41,789 nt of DNA from Candidatus Uhrbacteria bacterium (GCA_943358395.1 CALRGY010000008.1:1-41789), one strand, 5' to 3'; positions 31,258 through 39,589 are shown, counted from the stretch's first letter. A program made the numbers and translations. The notes: generated from the sequence alone by a model not told the origin.

Positions 31258-32511
31258 ATGAATCGAGAATGGCTTCGTCAACATCGTGCGGCGTTTGTTG
31301 TGGGATTTTTTGGAGCCTTGGTGTGTCAGGTGATCATTGCAGTGGTCGCCGTCGGACTTGTAACGGTCTCGCCGTTGCGAATGGAGGTGTATGCGCAGTT
31401 TCGTTCGATCATTGATCGTGTGGTGCGTGAGCACACCGTTGTTGACTCATCCGGTCAGCATTCGGATGTGGTGAGTGTCGTTGATTCCGCGAATCCTGCG
31501 GTGGTGTCGATTATTATCAGTAAGGATGTTCCAAAGATGGAACAGATTCTCAATGAAGGCAACCAGAATAATCCTTTTGGTATCTTTGGGTTAAGCATTC
31601 CGCAATATCGTCAAAACGGTACGGAGGAAAAAGAGATCGGCGGGGGAAGCGGATTCATTGTTTCCGACGACGGCTACATCGTGACAAATGCCCACGTGGT
31701 GAGCGACAAAGACGCGAAATACACCGTGCTCTTGAACGATGATGAAAGTAAGCATGACGCCACGGTGGTTGCTGCCGATGAAACGCTCGATATTGCGGTA
31801 CTTAAAATCGACGCGTCTCATCTTCCATTTTTGGAATTCGGTGATTCTGATGCTGTGAAGGTTGGGCAATCGGTTGTGGCGATTGGCAATGCGCTGGGAC
31901 AATTCCGTAATACGGTTTCCGTGGGTGTCATTTCCGGATTATCGCGATCGATCACTGCGGGTGATCGGAGTGGATCAGAGGTGTTGCCTGACGTGTTACA
32001 GACTGATGCCGCCATTAATCCTGGCAATTCTGGCGGGCCGTTGCTCGACCTTGCGGGGAGAGTCATCGGTGTGAATGTTGCGACGAGCAGTGGGGGAGAG
32101 AGCATTTCCTTTGCGCTGCCGAGCAATATGGTGCGTGCCACTGTTGACGGTATTCGGGAAAATGGGCGCGTTATTCAAGCGTATCTTGGCGTGCGCTACG
32201 TGATGATCGATGCGGAATACGCAAAGGCAAATGATCTTCCGGTGAATGATGGCGCACTCGTTCGTCGTGGAGATGACGGCAAGACGCTTGCTGTGGTTCC
32301 TGGTTCACCGGCGGATAAAGCGGGTATAGAAGAAAATGACATTATTCTTGCGGTAGATGATGTGTTACTCGATGAAAAGCACCCGCTTTACGTGGTGCTT
32401 CGTCAAAAGGTGGTGGGCGATACGGTAACGTTAAAGGTGTTGCACGATGGGAATGAAACATCGGTATCCGTTACACTCGCAGAGCGTCCAACATCGCCAG
32501 AAGAAGAATAG
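31258..32511 (+). CDS. HtrA/Deg-type serine protease with PDZ domain
   Basis: A 417-residue membrane-anchored protease. Order: anchor helix (about 12-38), trypsin-like domain (about 75-305) and one PDZ domain (about 310-410). The catalytic triad is His146 (T-N-A-H-V-V), Asp178 (L-D-I-A-V-L) and Ser258 (G-N-S-G-G-P). It degrades or refolds damaged exported proteins at the outer face of the membrane. The single PDZ fits the DegS/HtrA anchored type. It is followed after 19 bp by the Gmad2/GerMN gene. Confidence 0.95.
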   Translation: MNREWLRQHRAAFVVGFFGALVCQVIIAVVAVGLVTVSPLRMEVYAQFRSIIDRVVREHTVVDSSGQHSDVVSVVDSANPAVVSIIISKDVPKMEQILNEGNQNNPFGIFGLSIPQYRQNGTEEKEIGGGSGFIVSDDGYIVTNAHVVSDKDAKYTVLLNDDESKHDATVVAADETLDIAVLKIDASHLPFLEFGDSDAVKVGQSVVAIGNALGQFRNTVSVGVISGLSRSITAGDRSGSEVLPDVLQTDAAINPGNSGGPLLDLAGRVIGVNVATSSGGESISFALPSNMVRATVDGIRENGRVIQAYLGVRYVMIDAEYAKANDLPVNDGALVRRGDDGKTLAVVPGSPADKAGIEENDIILAVDDVLLDEKHPLYVVLRQKVVGDTVTLKVLHDGNETSVSVTLAERPTSPEEE

Positions 32512-32516
32512 CAGCG

Positions 32517-32522
32517 TATGCT
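32517..32522 (+). promoter_or_regulatory. -10 box of the Gmad2/GerMN gene
   Basis: TATGCT lies 8 nt before the ATG and would give the gene a promoter of its own apart from htrA. GAGGAT in the gap might act as a weak RBS instead. Confidence 0.4.
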
Positions 32523-32530
32523 GAGGATAT

Positions 32531-33418
32531 ATGAAAAAATCCTCTCGTATCGCGTTCGTCATTGTTGCGGCGCTGTGTGTTGCGGTGTTGGGGGCAGTAT
32601 TCGTTTCTCGTCAGTGGAGTGCTCCGGTGATTCCGAAAGATTGGACAACGAATGAGCCAACGGTGAAGGATGATGACGTTGTTCAGGTTCCCGAAACGAT
32701 CGATCCTGTTCTTGAAGTGGCTTCTGATTCTGGGAATATCGTCGTAACAAGTCCGTTGACGAATGCGGTGATTGGGATGCCGTTGGTGATTCGTGGGAGG
32801 GCACGAGTTTTTGAGAGCGCGTTCAATTACAAGCTTCTCGATGAAGATGGTTCTGTGCTTGTCGAGGGGAACGCGATGAGTGGTGCATCGGACATGGGCG
32901 TTTTTGGTTCCTTTGTGGTGACGACGAGTTATGATGCGCCGTCGGGTACATCTGGAACGTTGCAAGTATTTGATTATAGCGCCAAAGATGGAGCGATGAT
33001 CGATCTTGCATCTGTGCCTGTGCGATTCTCTTCTGTTGTGTCGATGACGGTGAAAACATTTTGGTCTCAGAGTTTTGAAACAACTGCCTGCGCAGCTGTT
33101 ACGCCTTCTGAACGCAGAATCCCCAAGACTCTCGCCGTGGCACATGCGGCGCTCACAGAGCTGCTTGGCGGCACGAACACGCCGGAGAGTATGCAGGGGC
33201 TTACGTCCAGCATTCCCGACGGTGTCACCATCAAAAGCTTAACAATCACCGATGGCGTTGCAATGGTAGAATTCTCTCACGCCCTTGAAACCGGCGGTGC
33301 CTGTCGCGTTGCCGCCATCCGTGCCCAAATCGAATCCACATTAAAACAATTTCCAACCGTCACCTCCGTCATCATCTCCACTGAAGGCAATACCCCAGAA
33401 GAATCCCTGCAGCCGTAA
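32531..33418 (+). CDS. Gmad2/GerMN-domain surface protein
   Basis: A 295-residue exported protein with a K-K-S-S-R start and a signal or anchor helix (about 7-25). A Gmad2 immunoglobulin-like domain follows (about 65-165; V-T-S-P-L-T-N-A-V-I-G-M-P-L-V-I-R-G-R-A) and then a GerMN domain (about 180-290; L-T-E-L-L-G-G and L-T-I-T-D-G-V-A-M-V-E-F-S). These two domains occur together in lipoprotein-like envelope proteins; GerMN is known from spore GerM. No lipobox Cys is visible. It lies next to htrA. Confidence 0.85.
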   Translation: MKKSSRIAFVIVAALCVAVLGAVFVSRQWSAPVIPKDWTTNEPTVKDDDVVQVPETIDPVLEVASDSGNIVVTSPLTNAVIGMPLVIRGRARVFESAFNYKLLDEDGSVLVEGNAMSGASDMGVFGSFVVTTSYDAPSGTSGTLQVFDYSAKDGAMIDLASVPVRFSSVVSMTVKTFWSQSFETTACAAVTPSERRIPKTLAVAHAALTELLGGTNTPESMQGLTSSIPDGVTIKSLTITDGVAMVEFSHALETGGACRVAAIRAQIESTLKQFPTVTSVIISTEGNTPEESLQP

Positions 33419-33430
33419 ACGCATTCAATG

Positions 33431-33463
33431 AAAAAACCACCGGATTCAAATCTGGTGGTTTTT
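33431..33463 (+). terminator. Terminator of the Gmad2/GerMN gene
   Basis: AAAAACCACCGGATT and AATCTGGTGGTTTTT form a stem with one mismatch and a T-run at the end, 15 bp after the stop codon. Confidence 0.85.
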
Positions 33464-33475
33464 GCTTCGGCATTT

Positions 33476-33625
33476 TTAGAGAGAAAATCCACGACCAAGG
33501 CTTTTGAGGCGTTTTATTGCCTCGGTATTTTTTCGCGCCCGAGTGAGACTCAGTCCTTCCATTTTCGAAGATTGCGCCACGGCTTTTCGGATTGCAGCTT
33601 TTGAGATGAGAGCATTCTTTTTCAT
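33476..33625 (-). CDS. 49-residue VbhA-like antitoxin candidate
   Basis: A small basic protein: M-K-K-N-A-L-I-S-K-A-A-I-R-K-A-V-A-Q, then S19-S-K-M-E23-G24, then L-S-L-T-R-A-R-K-N and a basic C-terminal end. The S-x-x-x-E-G stretch after an N-terminal helix is the inhibitory motif of class I Fic antitoxins (VbhA type), which block AMPylation by Fic proteins. No Fic gene lies in this window, so the call rests on this short motif only; a chance match or another small DNA-binding protein is possible. Confidence 0.45.
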   Translation of the reverse strand: MKKNALISKAAIRKAVAQSSKMEGLSLTRARKNTEAIKRLKSLGRGFSL

Positions 33626-33681
33626 AAATCTTTCATAATTTCTTTCCCCGATTATACCATTTTTTCATCGATTCCCCAAAC

Positions 33682-33711
33682 AAAAATCCCACGATTCCTC
33701 GTGGGATTTTT
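33682..33711 (-). terminator. HU gene terminator
   Basis: AAAAATCCCACGA and TCGTGGGATTTTT form a perfect 13-bp stem with a 4-nt loop, 25 bp after the HU stop codon. Confidence 0.9.
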
Positions 33712-33735
33712 TGAATGTGACTGTGGAGAGTAGGA

Positions 33736-34023
33736 CTAGAGAAGCGCTTCCTTCGCAGCCTTGCTCACACCGAACTTCAGAACAGTGCGTGCAGGGATCT
33801 TGATGGTTGCGCCGGTTGCTGGGTTGCGACCCATGCGTGCGGCCCGCTGCTTCTTTACCATCTTTCCAAGCCCAGGGAAGGTGACTTCACCTGCGCGCTT
33901 GATTTCTCCGTACACGAGTTCTACGAAGCTATCGTACATTTCTCCGGTCTGTTTCTTGGAAACTCCCCAGCGTTCGGAAAGCTCTGCAATCATCTGTGAC
34001 TTGGTGAGGCGCTTGGTTGGCAT
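33736..34023 (-). CDS. HU-family DNA-binding protein
   Basis: A 95-residue HU/IHF protein with the family plan: helical dimerisation part (about 1-45), then beta-arm with R-N-P-A-T-G-A-T-I-K-I-P-A-R-T-V (about 65-80), where Pro at the arm tip intercalates DNA, and K-F-G-V-S-K-A-A-K-E near the end. It bends and packs DNA as a dimer. It stands alone with its own terminator. The 115 bp upstream to the LCP gene contain no further feature I can name. Confidence 0.95.
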   Translation of the reverse strand: MPTKRLTKSQMIAELSERWGVSKKQTGEMYDSFVELVYGEIKRAGEVTFPGLGKMVKKQRAARMGRNPATGATIKIPARTVLKFGVSKAAKEALL

Positions 34024-34138
34024 ACACGATTTTTAATGAATAAAACGAATAACGCATGAAAGCGTAGCAATCTTTGCATATCCTCGAAAGCACTTTATTC
34101 ACAGGGGTACCGCGTTGCACGAATGAGCGCTTTGGATT

Positions 34139-35374
34139 ATGAATAAGAAAAGCGAATGTTGTATGTCCTTTTATCACACGTGGAAACGGGAAAAATTGAG
34201 GATTATTTTTTTGGCATTTGCATTGAGTTGCACCGTTATTGGCACAACATACTTTTGGTTTCGTTCTGTGCCGCAGTCTGTTTCTGCAGTAACGTTTCGT
34301 GTGAATTCCGCCGTTGATACGGTGCTTGCCGCACGAAAAGTTGCAGTGAATTCTTCTCAGGATGCTGTGGCATTTGGTGACGATGAAACGGTGAATATTC
34401 TTATTCTCGGGCTTGATTCCCGAAAGGAAGGAAGGGAACAGCATTGCGATGCTATTCACATGGTGTCTATTAATACGCAGGATTGGACGGTGCTCATGAC
34501 GAGTGTTCCGCGGGGAACGTATGCGTATATTCCTCCGGGAACGTATGCAAAGAATGAATATTATTTAGCGAACGCATGTGCCTTTGCTGGCCTGGACTAT
34601 GGCGTGGAGCAAATCGAACACGTGGTTGGCGTGAAGGCGGACTATGTGGTGACGGCAGGGTTTTCCCAGGTGCTTGGCATTTTGCGCACATTGTCCTTGC
34701 CAACAACGGAAAGCTTGCAGTGGCTGAGGAATCGTCAAAGTTATAAACTTGGTGACCCACAACGTAGCCAGAACCAAGCAGTATTTTTGAAAGACGTTGC
34801 ACTGCGATTGCTGGATGGTGACGGTATCCCTGATGTGGTGTTCCATCTTCTGTATTCTTTTGTTGATACGGAGATGAGTGAGGAAACAGCGAAGGCGCTG
34901 TATGACGGCTTACTGCTCCACAGCATCCACAGTCGCCCGAGCGACATTGCACTCACCATGAAGCCGCACTATGCCGTAAAGGACATTCATTTTGATCCTG
35001 AGCATTCCAGTGAGCAAATCGCAACGCTTCTTGCAAAGCTACGGGGTAGGCTTTCTTCATCCGATTTCTCGAGCCGTACGCTTGAGGACGTGCAGAAAGA
35101 TTTTATTGTGTATTTGGAGAATGTGCTTGCAGGAAAAGAAGGATCGGTAGAGGCGGTTATCGATCAGCAGCTATGGCTGCAAGTGGAAGACGACGGCGTG
35201 CGCGAATCGTTGCACTATCGTTTTGTGGAGGTGTATGCAACCGAGATCAACGATGCCGATCACGCTGCCGCCGTTCAGCTCATCGCCGATTATATTTTAG
35301 AAAAGCAGACGTTAGGCATTTTGGTCTGGGAAACAAAGGGGAGGGAATTGTTGGAGGAAGTCCTACGCTTTTGA
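34139..35374 (+). CDS. LytR-CpsA-Psr (LCP) family protein
   Basis: A 411-residue protein with a cytoplasmic start, one membrane helix (about 22-42) and an LCP domain (about 80-300). N-I-L-I-L-G-L-D-S-R, then D-A-I-H-M-V-S-I-N and M-T-S-V-P-R-G-T-Y are the first LCP blocks; Q-R-S-Q-N-Q-A-V-F-L-K-D matches the distal R-x-x-N-Q block. LCP proteins ligate undecaprenyl-linked polymers to the wall. An Arg in the canonical D-S-R-A-D region is changed, and residues 300-411 are a helical extension. Its end overlaps recR (convergent) by 12 bp. Confidence 0.85.
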   Translation: MNKKSECCMSFYHTWKREKLRIIFLAFALSCTVIGTTYFWFRSVPQSVSAVTFRVNSAVDTVLAARKVAVNSSQDAVAFGDDETVNILILGLDSRKEGREQHCDAIHMVSINTQDWTVLMTSVPRGTYAYIPPGTYAKNEYYLANACAFAGLDYGVEQIEHVVGVKADYVVTAGFSQVLGILRTLSLPTTESLQWLRNRQSYKLGDPQRSQNQAVFLKDVALRLLDGDGIPDVVFHLLYSFVDTEMSEETAKALYDGLLLHSIHSRPSDIALTMKPHYAVKDIHFDPEHSSEQIATLLAKLRGRLSSSDFSSRTLEDVQKDFIVYLENVLAGKEGSVEAVIDQQLWLQVEDDGVRESLHYRFVEVYATEINDADHAAAVQLIADYILEKQTLGILVWETKGRELLEEVLRF

Positions 35375-35962
35375 GCGACCGGTCATTGCGCTCGCCAATG
35401 TCACTTCATCCGCATATTCGATATCTGCGCCCATGGGGAGGCCTCGGGCGAGACGCGTCATCGACTTCCCAAGTGGAGCAAGCTGGCGCTGCAGATACAT
35501 AATCGTGGTTTCGCCATGAACGTCGGGGGAGAATGCGAGAATGAATTCGGAGAGTGATGGGGAGTTTTTGACGAAGTCGAGGAGTGCTTTGACGTTTAGC
35601 ATTTCTGGTGTGCGCCCGTCGATAGGGTTGAGCGTGCCGCCGAGCACGAAATACCTTCCCTTGTACACGCTTGTTGCCTCGATGGTGGAAATGTCGCGCG
35701 CTTCTGCAACAATGCAGAGTTTTGTTGCATCTCTTTCTTGGTCTGCGCAAATGTCGCATTGCTCATGTTCGGAAAACGTAAAACAGGTTTGGCAGTGGGT
35801 AATATTTCCAAGTTCAACAATGGCTCGCCCAATGCTTGCAAGGTCGAGTTTGCTGAAATGAAGCAGGGCAAACGCATACCGCAGTGCGGTTTTTGGTCCC
35901 ACTCCCGGAAGGCGGCCTAATGCCGCGGCGGCATTGTGGATTGGGGCAGGAAAGCGTCTCAT
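35363..35962 (-). CDS. recR: Recombination mediator RecR
   Basis: A 199-residue, full-length RecR. Helix-hairpin-helix (L-G-R-L-P-G-V-G-P-K-T-A, about 15-26), zinc finger Cys57, Cys60, Cys69 and Cys72, Toprim domain (about 80-170; V-A-E-A-R-D) and the C-terminal Walker-like segment (T-R-L-A-R-G-L-P-M-G-A-D-I-E-Y-A-D) are present. It loads RecA at gaps with RecO. ybaB follows next to it on the same strand, a pairing seen in many bacteria. Confidence 0.96.
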   Translation of the reverse strand: MRRFPAPIHNAAAALGRLPGVGPKTALRYAFALLHFSKLDLASIGRAIVELGNITHCQTCFTFSEHEQCDICADQERDATKLCIVAEARDISTIEATSVYKGRYFVLGGTLNPIDGRTPEMLNVKALLDFVKNSPSLSEFILAFSPDVHGETTIMYLQRQLAPLGKSMTRLARGLPMGADIEYADEVTLASAMTGRSKA

Positions 35963-35967
35963 GTGTT

Positions 35968-36261
35968 TTAGAGTCCTAAGTTCTTGAACGCGTCGAGCCC
36001 GCCCATTTCCTTCATCTTTTTCATCAGTTCTCCTTGAAGTTTACTGTTTGCATCGGTTAACGCCTCTTTTACACCCTGTGCGATTTTTGATCTGTCGAGT
36101 GTTTCATCAATCTGTACTCCAAGCGTTTCGTGGCTTCCGTTCACGGTAATCATCACTTTGCCTCCCATGCCCTGACCAACGATGATGACTTCATCGAGCA
36201 TCGCTTTCATTTGCTTACTCTGTGTACGGAGGTCGTTGATTTGTTTGAGCTTGTTGAACAT
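35968..36261 (-). CDS. YbaB/EbfC-family nucleoid-associated protein
   Basis: A 97-residue protein starting M-F-N-K-L-K-Q, with the helical N-terminus, M-G-G-K-V-M-I-T-V-N-G, and V-x-I-D and M-K-E-M-G-G-L C-terminal parts of the family. It binds DNA as a dimer. The longer ORF from 36393 would include repeat B and is rejected. It lies 5 bp upstream of recR. Confidence 0.93.
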   Translation of the reverse strand: MFNKLKQINDLRTQSKQMKAMLDEVIIVGQGMGGKVMITVNGSHETLGVQIDETLDRSKIAQGVKEALTDANSKLQGELMKKMKEMGGLDAFKNLGL

Positions 36262-36287
36262 AATTTTGAAAATGATGATGAATGAGG

Positions 36288-36442
36288 AGCGAACGTGTGG
36301 CGAGCGCCAGTGGCTCGGGTACATGTTTTGCAGCGAGAGCCACGATGCACAGCCGTAGCCGAGCGATAGCGAGGCGTTACGGCGTAGCGTCACGGCTCAC
36401 AGCGGAAAAACATGTATCCGAGCCACCAAGCGAGCCCCGCAT
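36288..36442. repeat. Palindromic repeat B, copy 2
   Basis: The outer arms GTGGCTCGGGTACATG (left) and CATGTATCCGAGCCAC (right), with an inner segment GAGCGATAGCGAG and GCCGTA/TACGGC stem. It agrees with copy 1 at 24264 over most of its length. It lies between dnaB and ybaB. Confidence 0.85.
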
Positions 36443-36474
36443 CACCGAGTCACATACTCCGAATAGTATCAATC

Positions 36475-37941
36475 TTATCCTTTCGGCGGAAGCCCGTAGC
36501 CTTTCGGCGGGATGCCGGGAGGTAAACCGACGTTGCTTGGTTTTGGATCTGTGCTTGGTGCGCTGTTCGATGATGAAGGTTGCATCATTGGCGATCGACC
36601 CTCTAGGTTTTTAAAAGAGGCGTGGGTTGCATCCCAGTACAGGGGAACCATCCCGGTTGGCCCGTTACGGTGCTTGGCAATATGCACTTCTGCGCGTGTT
36701 TTTTCTTCTGGTGTGAGTTCTTCCGGTTGGTAGTTACGGTCTGCGGCTTTGCGGTACAGGAACATCACCACGTCTGCATCCTGCTCAATGCTTCCAGAAT
36801 CGCGAAGGTGTGCAAGCTTTGGAATGGCAGGTTTCGTCATTTCCACGGCACGAGAAAGCTGCGCTAGGGCAAGTACTGGCACATTGAGCTCGCGGGCAAT
36901 TTGCTTTAATCCGCGAGAAATTTCTGCCACTTCTTGCACACGATTATCTGTTTTCTTTCGCGCTTCCATCAGCTGCAAGTAGTCGATAACAATCATCGAG
37001 AGCCCGTGTTCGCTTTGTAATCGACGAGCCTTGGTGCGAATGCTCATGATCGTCGCGATCGGCGAGTCGTCAATGAAAATTGGCGCTTCGGAAAGCTTGC
37101 CGAGGGCTTCGCCGATGCGGGGGAAGTCATCAGCGCTTTCGGAGAGTCGGCCAGTACGGAGCTTCCACAGGTCGACGTTTGCTTCGGCAGAAATCATGCG
37201 GTCGACAAGCTGTTCCTTGGACATTTCTAGGCTGAAGAATCCTACAGGCTTATTCGTTTTCAGAGCGACGTTGCGAATAATGTCCATAGCGAACGATGTT
37301 TTTCCCACGGAAGGTCGGGCAGCGAGAATAATCAGATCGGAGTTTTGCAGCCCCGCAAGCAAGTTATCAATACCGACGAATCCCGTTGCTACACCACGGA
37401 GCTTGCCCTTTTCGCGATGCAGCTCGTCGATACGGTCGAATGCTTCTGTCAGAATGCTGTGAAGTGGCGTGAACGATTGCTTGATGAAGTTTTGGGAGAC
37501 GTTAAAGAGTCGGCGTTCTGCTTCGTCTAACAGCACGTCAACATCTTGCGATTCGTCAAAGCCAAGATCGGTAATATCACTTGCTGCCCGAAGGAGCCTG
37601 CGCAATGCGGCTTTTTTTGCCACAATATCGGCATGGTGTGCCACGTGTGCTGCTGTTGTTGTTACATTGGTAAGCTCAACAAGTGCCGTTCTTCCACCAA
37701 TTTGCTTGAGCACGCCCTTTTCCTCTAATCGATTTCCTAATGTGAGCACATCGATCGGCTCGTGGCGATCAACAAGCTCCAGCATGATTTCGTACAGAAT
37801 GCGATGCGAATCCTTATAAAAATCTTCTGCTCGTAAGGCATCACCGATTTTGAGGAGCACATCTTGATCCAAAAGCAGTGCGCCAAGCAATGAGCGTTCT
37901 GCTTCAAGATTATGTGGAGGAATTCTGCCAACGTCAGCCAT
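36475..37941 (-). CDS. dnaB: Replicative DNA helicase DnaB
   Basis: A 488-residue DnaB. The N-terminal collar domain (about 1-115; P-P-H-N-L-E-A-E-R-S-L-L-G-A) and the RecA-like motor (about 180-450) are complete: Walker A A-R-P-S-V-G-K-T-S, Walker B M-I-V-I-D-Y-L-Q-L, Q-L-S-R, and D-S-G-S-I-E-Q-D-A-D. It unwinds DNA at the fork as a hexamer. A Pro/Gly-rich tail (G-L-P-P-G-I-P-P-K-G-Y-G-L-P-P-K-G) extends past the usual end. Start 37941 lies 9 nt after a TACTAT box. Confidence 0.96.
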   Translation of the reverse strand: MADVGRIPPHNLEAERSLLGALLLDQDVLLKIGDALRAEDFYKDSHRILYEIMLELVDRHEPIDVLTLGNRLEEKGVLKQIGGRTALVELTNVTTTAAHVAHHADIVAKKAALRRLLRAASDITDLGFDESQDVDVLLDEAERRLFNVSQNFIKQSFTPLHSILTEAFDRIDELHREKGKLRGVATGFVGIDNLLAGLQNSDLIILAARPSVGKTSFAMDIIRNVALKTNKPVGFFSLEMSKEQLVDRMISAEANVDLWKLRTGRLSESADDFPRIGEALGKLSEAPIFIDDSPIATIMSIRTKARRLQSEHGLSMIVIDYLQLMEARKKTDNRVQEVAEISRGLKQIARELNVPVLALAQLSRAVEMTKPAIPKLAHLRDSGSIEQDADVVMFLYRKAADRNYQPEELTPEEKTRAEVHIAKHRNGPTGMVPLYWDATHASFKNLEGRSPMMQPSSSNSAPSTDPKPSNVGLPPGIPPKGYGLPPKG

Positions 37942-37950
37942 AGTACGAGC

Positions 37951-37956
37951 ATAGTA
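37951..37956 (-). promoter_or_regulatory. -10 box of dnaB
   Basis: TACTAT lies 9 nt before the ATG. The 13 bases TACTATGCTCGTA recur in front of ctp at 1369. Confidence 0.55.
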
Positions 37957-38039
37957 GCGGAGTCTGTGCATCATCGAAAGCGGAAAAAGTGCGTAAGGTG
38001 TGAAGAACCTGTGCGTTCAGAGGGGATAAGAAAAAATGG

Positions 38040-38045
38040 TATCAT
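38040..38045 (+). promoter_or_regulatory. -10 box of the permease gene
   Basis: TATCAT lies 9 nt before the ATG at 38055, with no Shine-Dalgarno sequence. Confidence 0.45.
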
Positions 38046-38054
38046 CTTCGCTAT

Positions 38055-39179
38055 ATGCAGTCTGATATTTCGCGGGTTTGGGCTGGGGCACGGCCATTGA
38101 TTGGCACAATGGTGGGGGTAGGCATGTTGGGCTTGCCGTTTGCGGTGCTGCAGGTGGGGGTGGTGGTTGGTGCTGTAGAGATGATTCTTGCGGCACTGCT
38201 GAGCTATCTTGTGCTCCGCCTGTATGGCGATTTGGTGCTGATGCGTGGCGGAAAAGCACGCTTTATTCATGTGATTGGCAGGGAATTGGGGCATGTTGGC
38301 ACCGGCATTGCTTCGTTTGCATATATTGCATCGATTTTTGGGGCATTGCTGGCATACCTTATTTTCGGCGGGCAATTCCTTCGGGTGCTGCTTTTTTCTG
38401 TGGTGCCGATGACTATCACGCAGTCGACGATGTTCTTTTTTCTTCTTGCAGCGTTTTTGACTATCGGTGGATCGTTATTCGTAGCAAAAGTGCAGAAGGC
38501 TCTGCTTCCATTAGGTTTTGCTCTGCTCTGTGTGTTGATGATTGTGGCGTTTTCGCATATGACCATTGACCGATTCACTGCAATATCCTCGGGCAATATT
38601 GGGCTTTCCTTCGGCATGATGTTCTTTGCGTTTTTCGGCATTGCCGGTGTGCCGGAAGCGCGTGATGCGTTGGGAAGGGGATCGCGACGTCTTCCGCGAG
38701 CCATTATGTGTGCTGCGGCAAGTGTTGCGTGTGTGTATGCCGTGTTTGCCTTTGGCATGGTGGCGACCATGGGTGCGCTCACCACGGAAAATGCTCTTCT
38801 TGGATTATCCACTATTGGTTCTGGTGCGGTGTTTGTGGGAAGCAGCATTGCTTTTCTTGTTACCACGAGTGCGTTTATGAATCTTTCCACCGCCCTCACG
38901 AATACGTTTCTGTACGACGTGCGAATGCGCTTTCTCCCCGCATGGTTGTTGACGATGAGTATTCCTCTTTTCTTCTTTTTCTTTGGTGCCCGCCATATTT
39001 CCACCGTTCTCTCCATCACCGGCGGAGTATTCAGTGCCCTCACCGCCATCATGGTCCTCATCGCCTACGAACGCGCCCGCGTGAGCGCCGATCTCCCGAA
39101 ACACTCGATGCGTGTTTCCCAGTGGGTGGTGGGATTGGCGTTTGTGGTGTTGGTGGGAATGATGATTGGATCGGTGTAG
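38055..39179 (+). CDS. Amino-acid permease (APC superfamily, HAAAP-like)
   Basis: A 374-residue membrane protein with about 11 helices. The first helix has the broken G-T-M-V-G-V-G-M-L-G-L-P-F motif typical of amino-acid/auxin and aromatic amino-acid permeases (HAAAP and AAAP groups), and F-F-A-F-F-G-I-A-G-V-P-E-A occurs near the middle. It probably imports an amino acid by ion symport; the substrate cannot be read from sequence. An auxotrophic lifestyle would fit such an importer. It is divergent from dnaB. Confidence 0.85.
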   Translation: MQSDISRVWAGARPLIGTMVGVGMLGLPFAVLQVGVVVGAVEMILAALLSYLVLRLYGDLVLMRGGKARFIHVIGRELGHVGTGIASFAYIASIFGALLAYLIFGGQFLRVLLFSVVPMTITQSTMFFFLLAAFLTIGGSLFVAKVQKALLPLGFALLCVLMIVAFSHMTIDRFTAISSGNIGLSFGMMFFAFFGIAGVPEARDALGRGSRRLPRAIMCAAASVACVYAVFAFGMVATMGALTTENALLGLSTIGSGAVFVGSSIAFLVTTSAFMNLSTALTNTFLYDVRMRFLPAWLLTMSIPLFFFFFGARHISTVLSITGGVFSALTAIMVLIAYERARVSADLPKHSMRVSQWVVGLAFVVLVGMMIGSV

Positions 39180-39222
39180 GAGTGCCTTGTTCCATTCGGA
39201 TTCCCGTCCCTTTTCGGCTGCA

Positions 39223-39262
39223 GCCCCCTCCTTACTCCCCTATAAATGGGGGGGAGGGTACT
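39223..39262 (-). repeat. GC-rich palindrome C, copy 2 (inverted)
   Basis: Minus strand reads ACCCTCCCCCCC-ATTTATAGGGGAGTAAGGAGGGGG. It is in inverse orientation to the copy at 39283. The two are nested in one larger palindrome with CAGCCCCCTCC and GAGGGGGCT at about 39220 and 39327. Confidence 0.75.
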
Positions 39263-39282
39263 CGGTGATGAATCTTAATTGT

Positions 39283-39322
39283 GAACTCCCCTCCATTTAT
39301 GGAGGGGTCGGGGGAGGCGGGG
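39283..39322 (+). repeat. GC-rich palindrome C, copy 3
   Basis: GAACTCCCCTCC, ATTTAT, GGAGGGGTCGGGGGAGGCGGG. It shows the same order of arms as the uvrC copy. The whole 39180-39436 stretch holds only these repeats and a terminator. Confidence 0.8.
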
Positions 39323-39369
39323 GACTGAGGGGGCTCGGGAGAACCAGCGAATTCGAACAGTCAGTATCT

Positions 39370-39399
39370 AAAAAGTGGAGCCCCGTCGTTGGGCCCCAC
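39370..39399 (-). terminator. Terminator of the 50-residue membrane-protein gene
   Basis: On the minus strand GTGGGGCCC and GGGGCTCCAC pair with one mismatch, followed by five T. The stem has the same GGGCCC/GGGGCTCC plan as the hairpin at 39711. Confidence 0.75.
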
Positions 39400-39436
39400 C
39401 CGTGGGACAGAGTCATTCCTTTCGGAACGCCTCTAT

Positions 39437-39589
39437 CTAGTAAGCCGCTATCACGAGCGCCGCAAATGCGGCAACTCCGATGAGGAGGATTCCGAGACCC
39501 GTTTGGCCTCGCCTCAAAAAGTCTATGCCCGCTAGGGCGGAAAAAAGGGTGACGAACACCGCCCCCATCATTGCCATGACTTGTTTCAT
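39437..39589 (-). CDS. 50-residue membrane protein with strong RBS
   Basis: Minus strand, start ATG 39589, preceded by GGAGG seven bases upstream. The protein has two hydrophobic helices (about 3-20, M-A-M-M-G-A-V-F-V-T-L-F-S-A-L, and about 32-49, I-L-L-I-G-V-A-A-F-A-A-L-V-I-A) joined by D-F-L-R-R-G-Q. The start codon overlaps the stop of the upstream ORF as ATGA. No family is known to me. Its terminator at 39370 and clear RBS support a real gene. Confidence 0.65.
   Translation of the reverse strand: MKQVMAMMGAVFVTLFSALAGIDFLRRGQTGLGILLIGVAAFAALVIAAY

Noticed and set aside
36262-36393. N-terminal extension of the YbaB-like gene
   Set aside because: The extra 44 residues would be translated from repeat B, and the family begins at M-F-N-K-L-K-Q.
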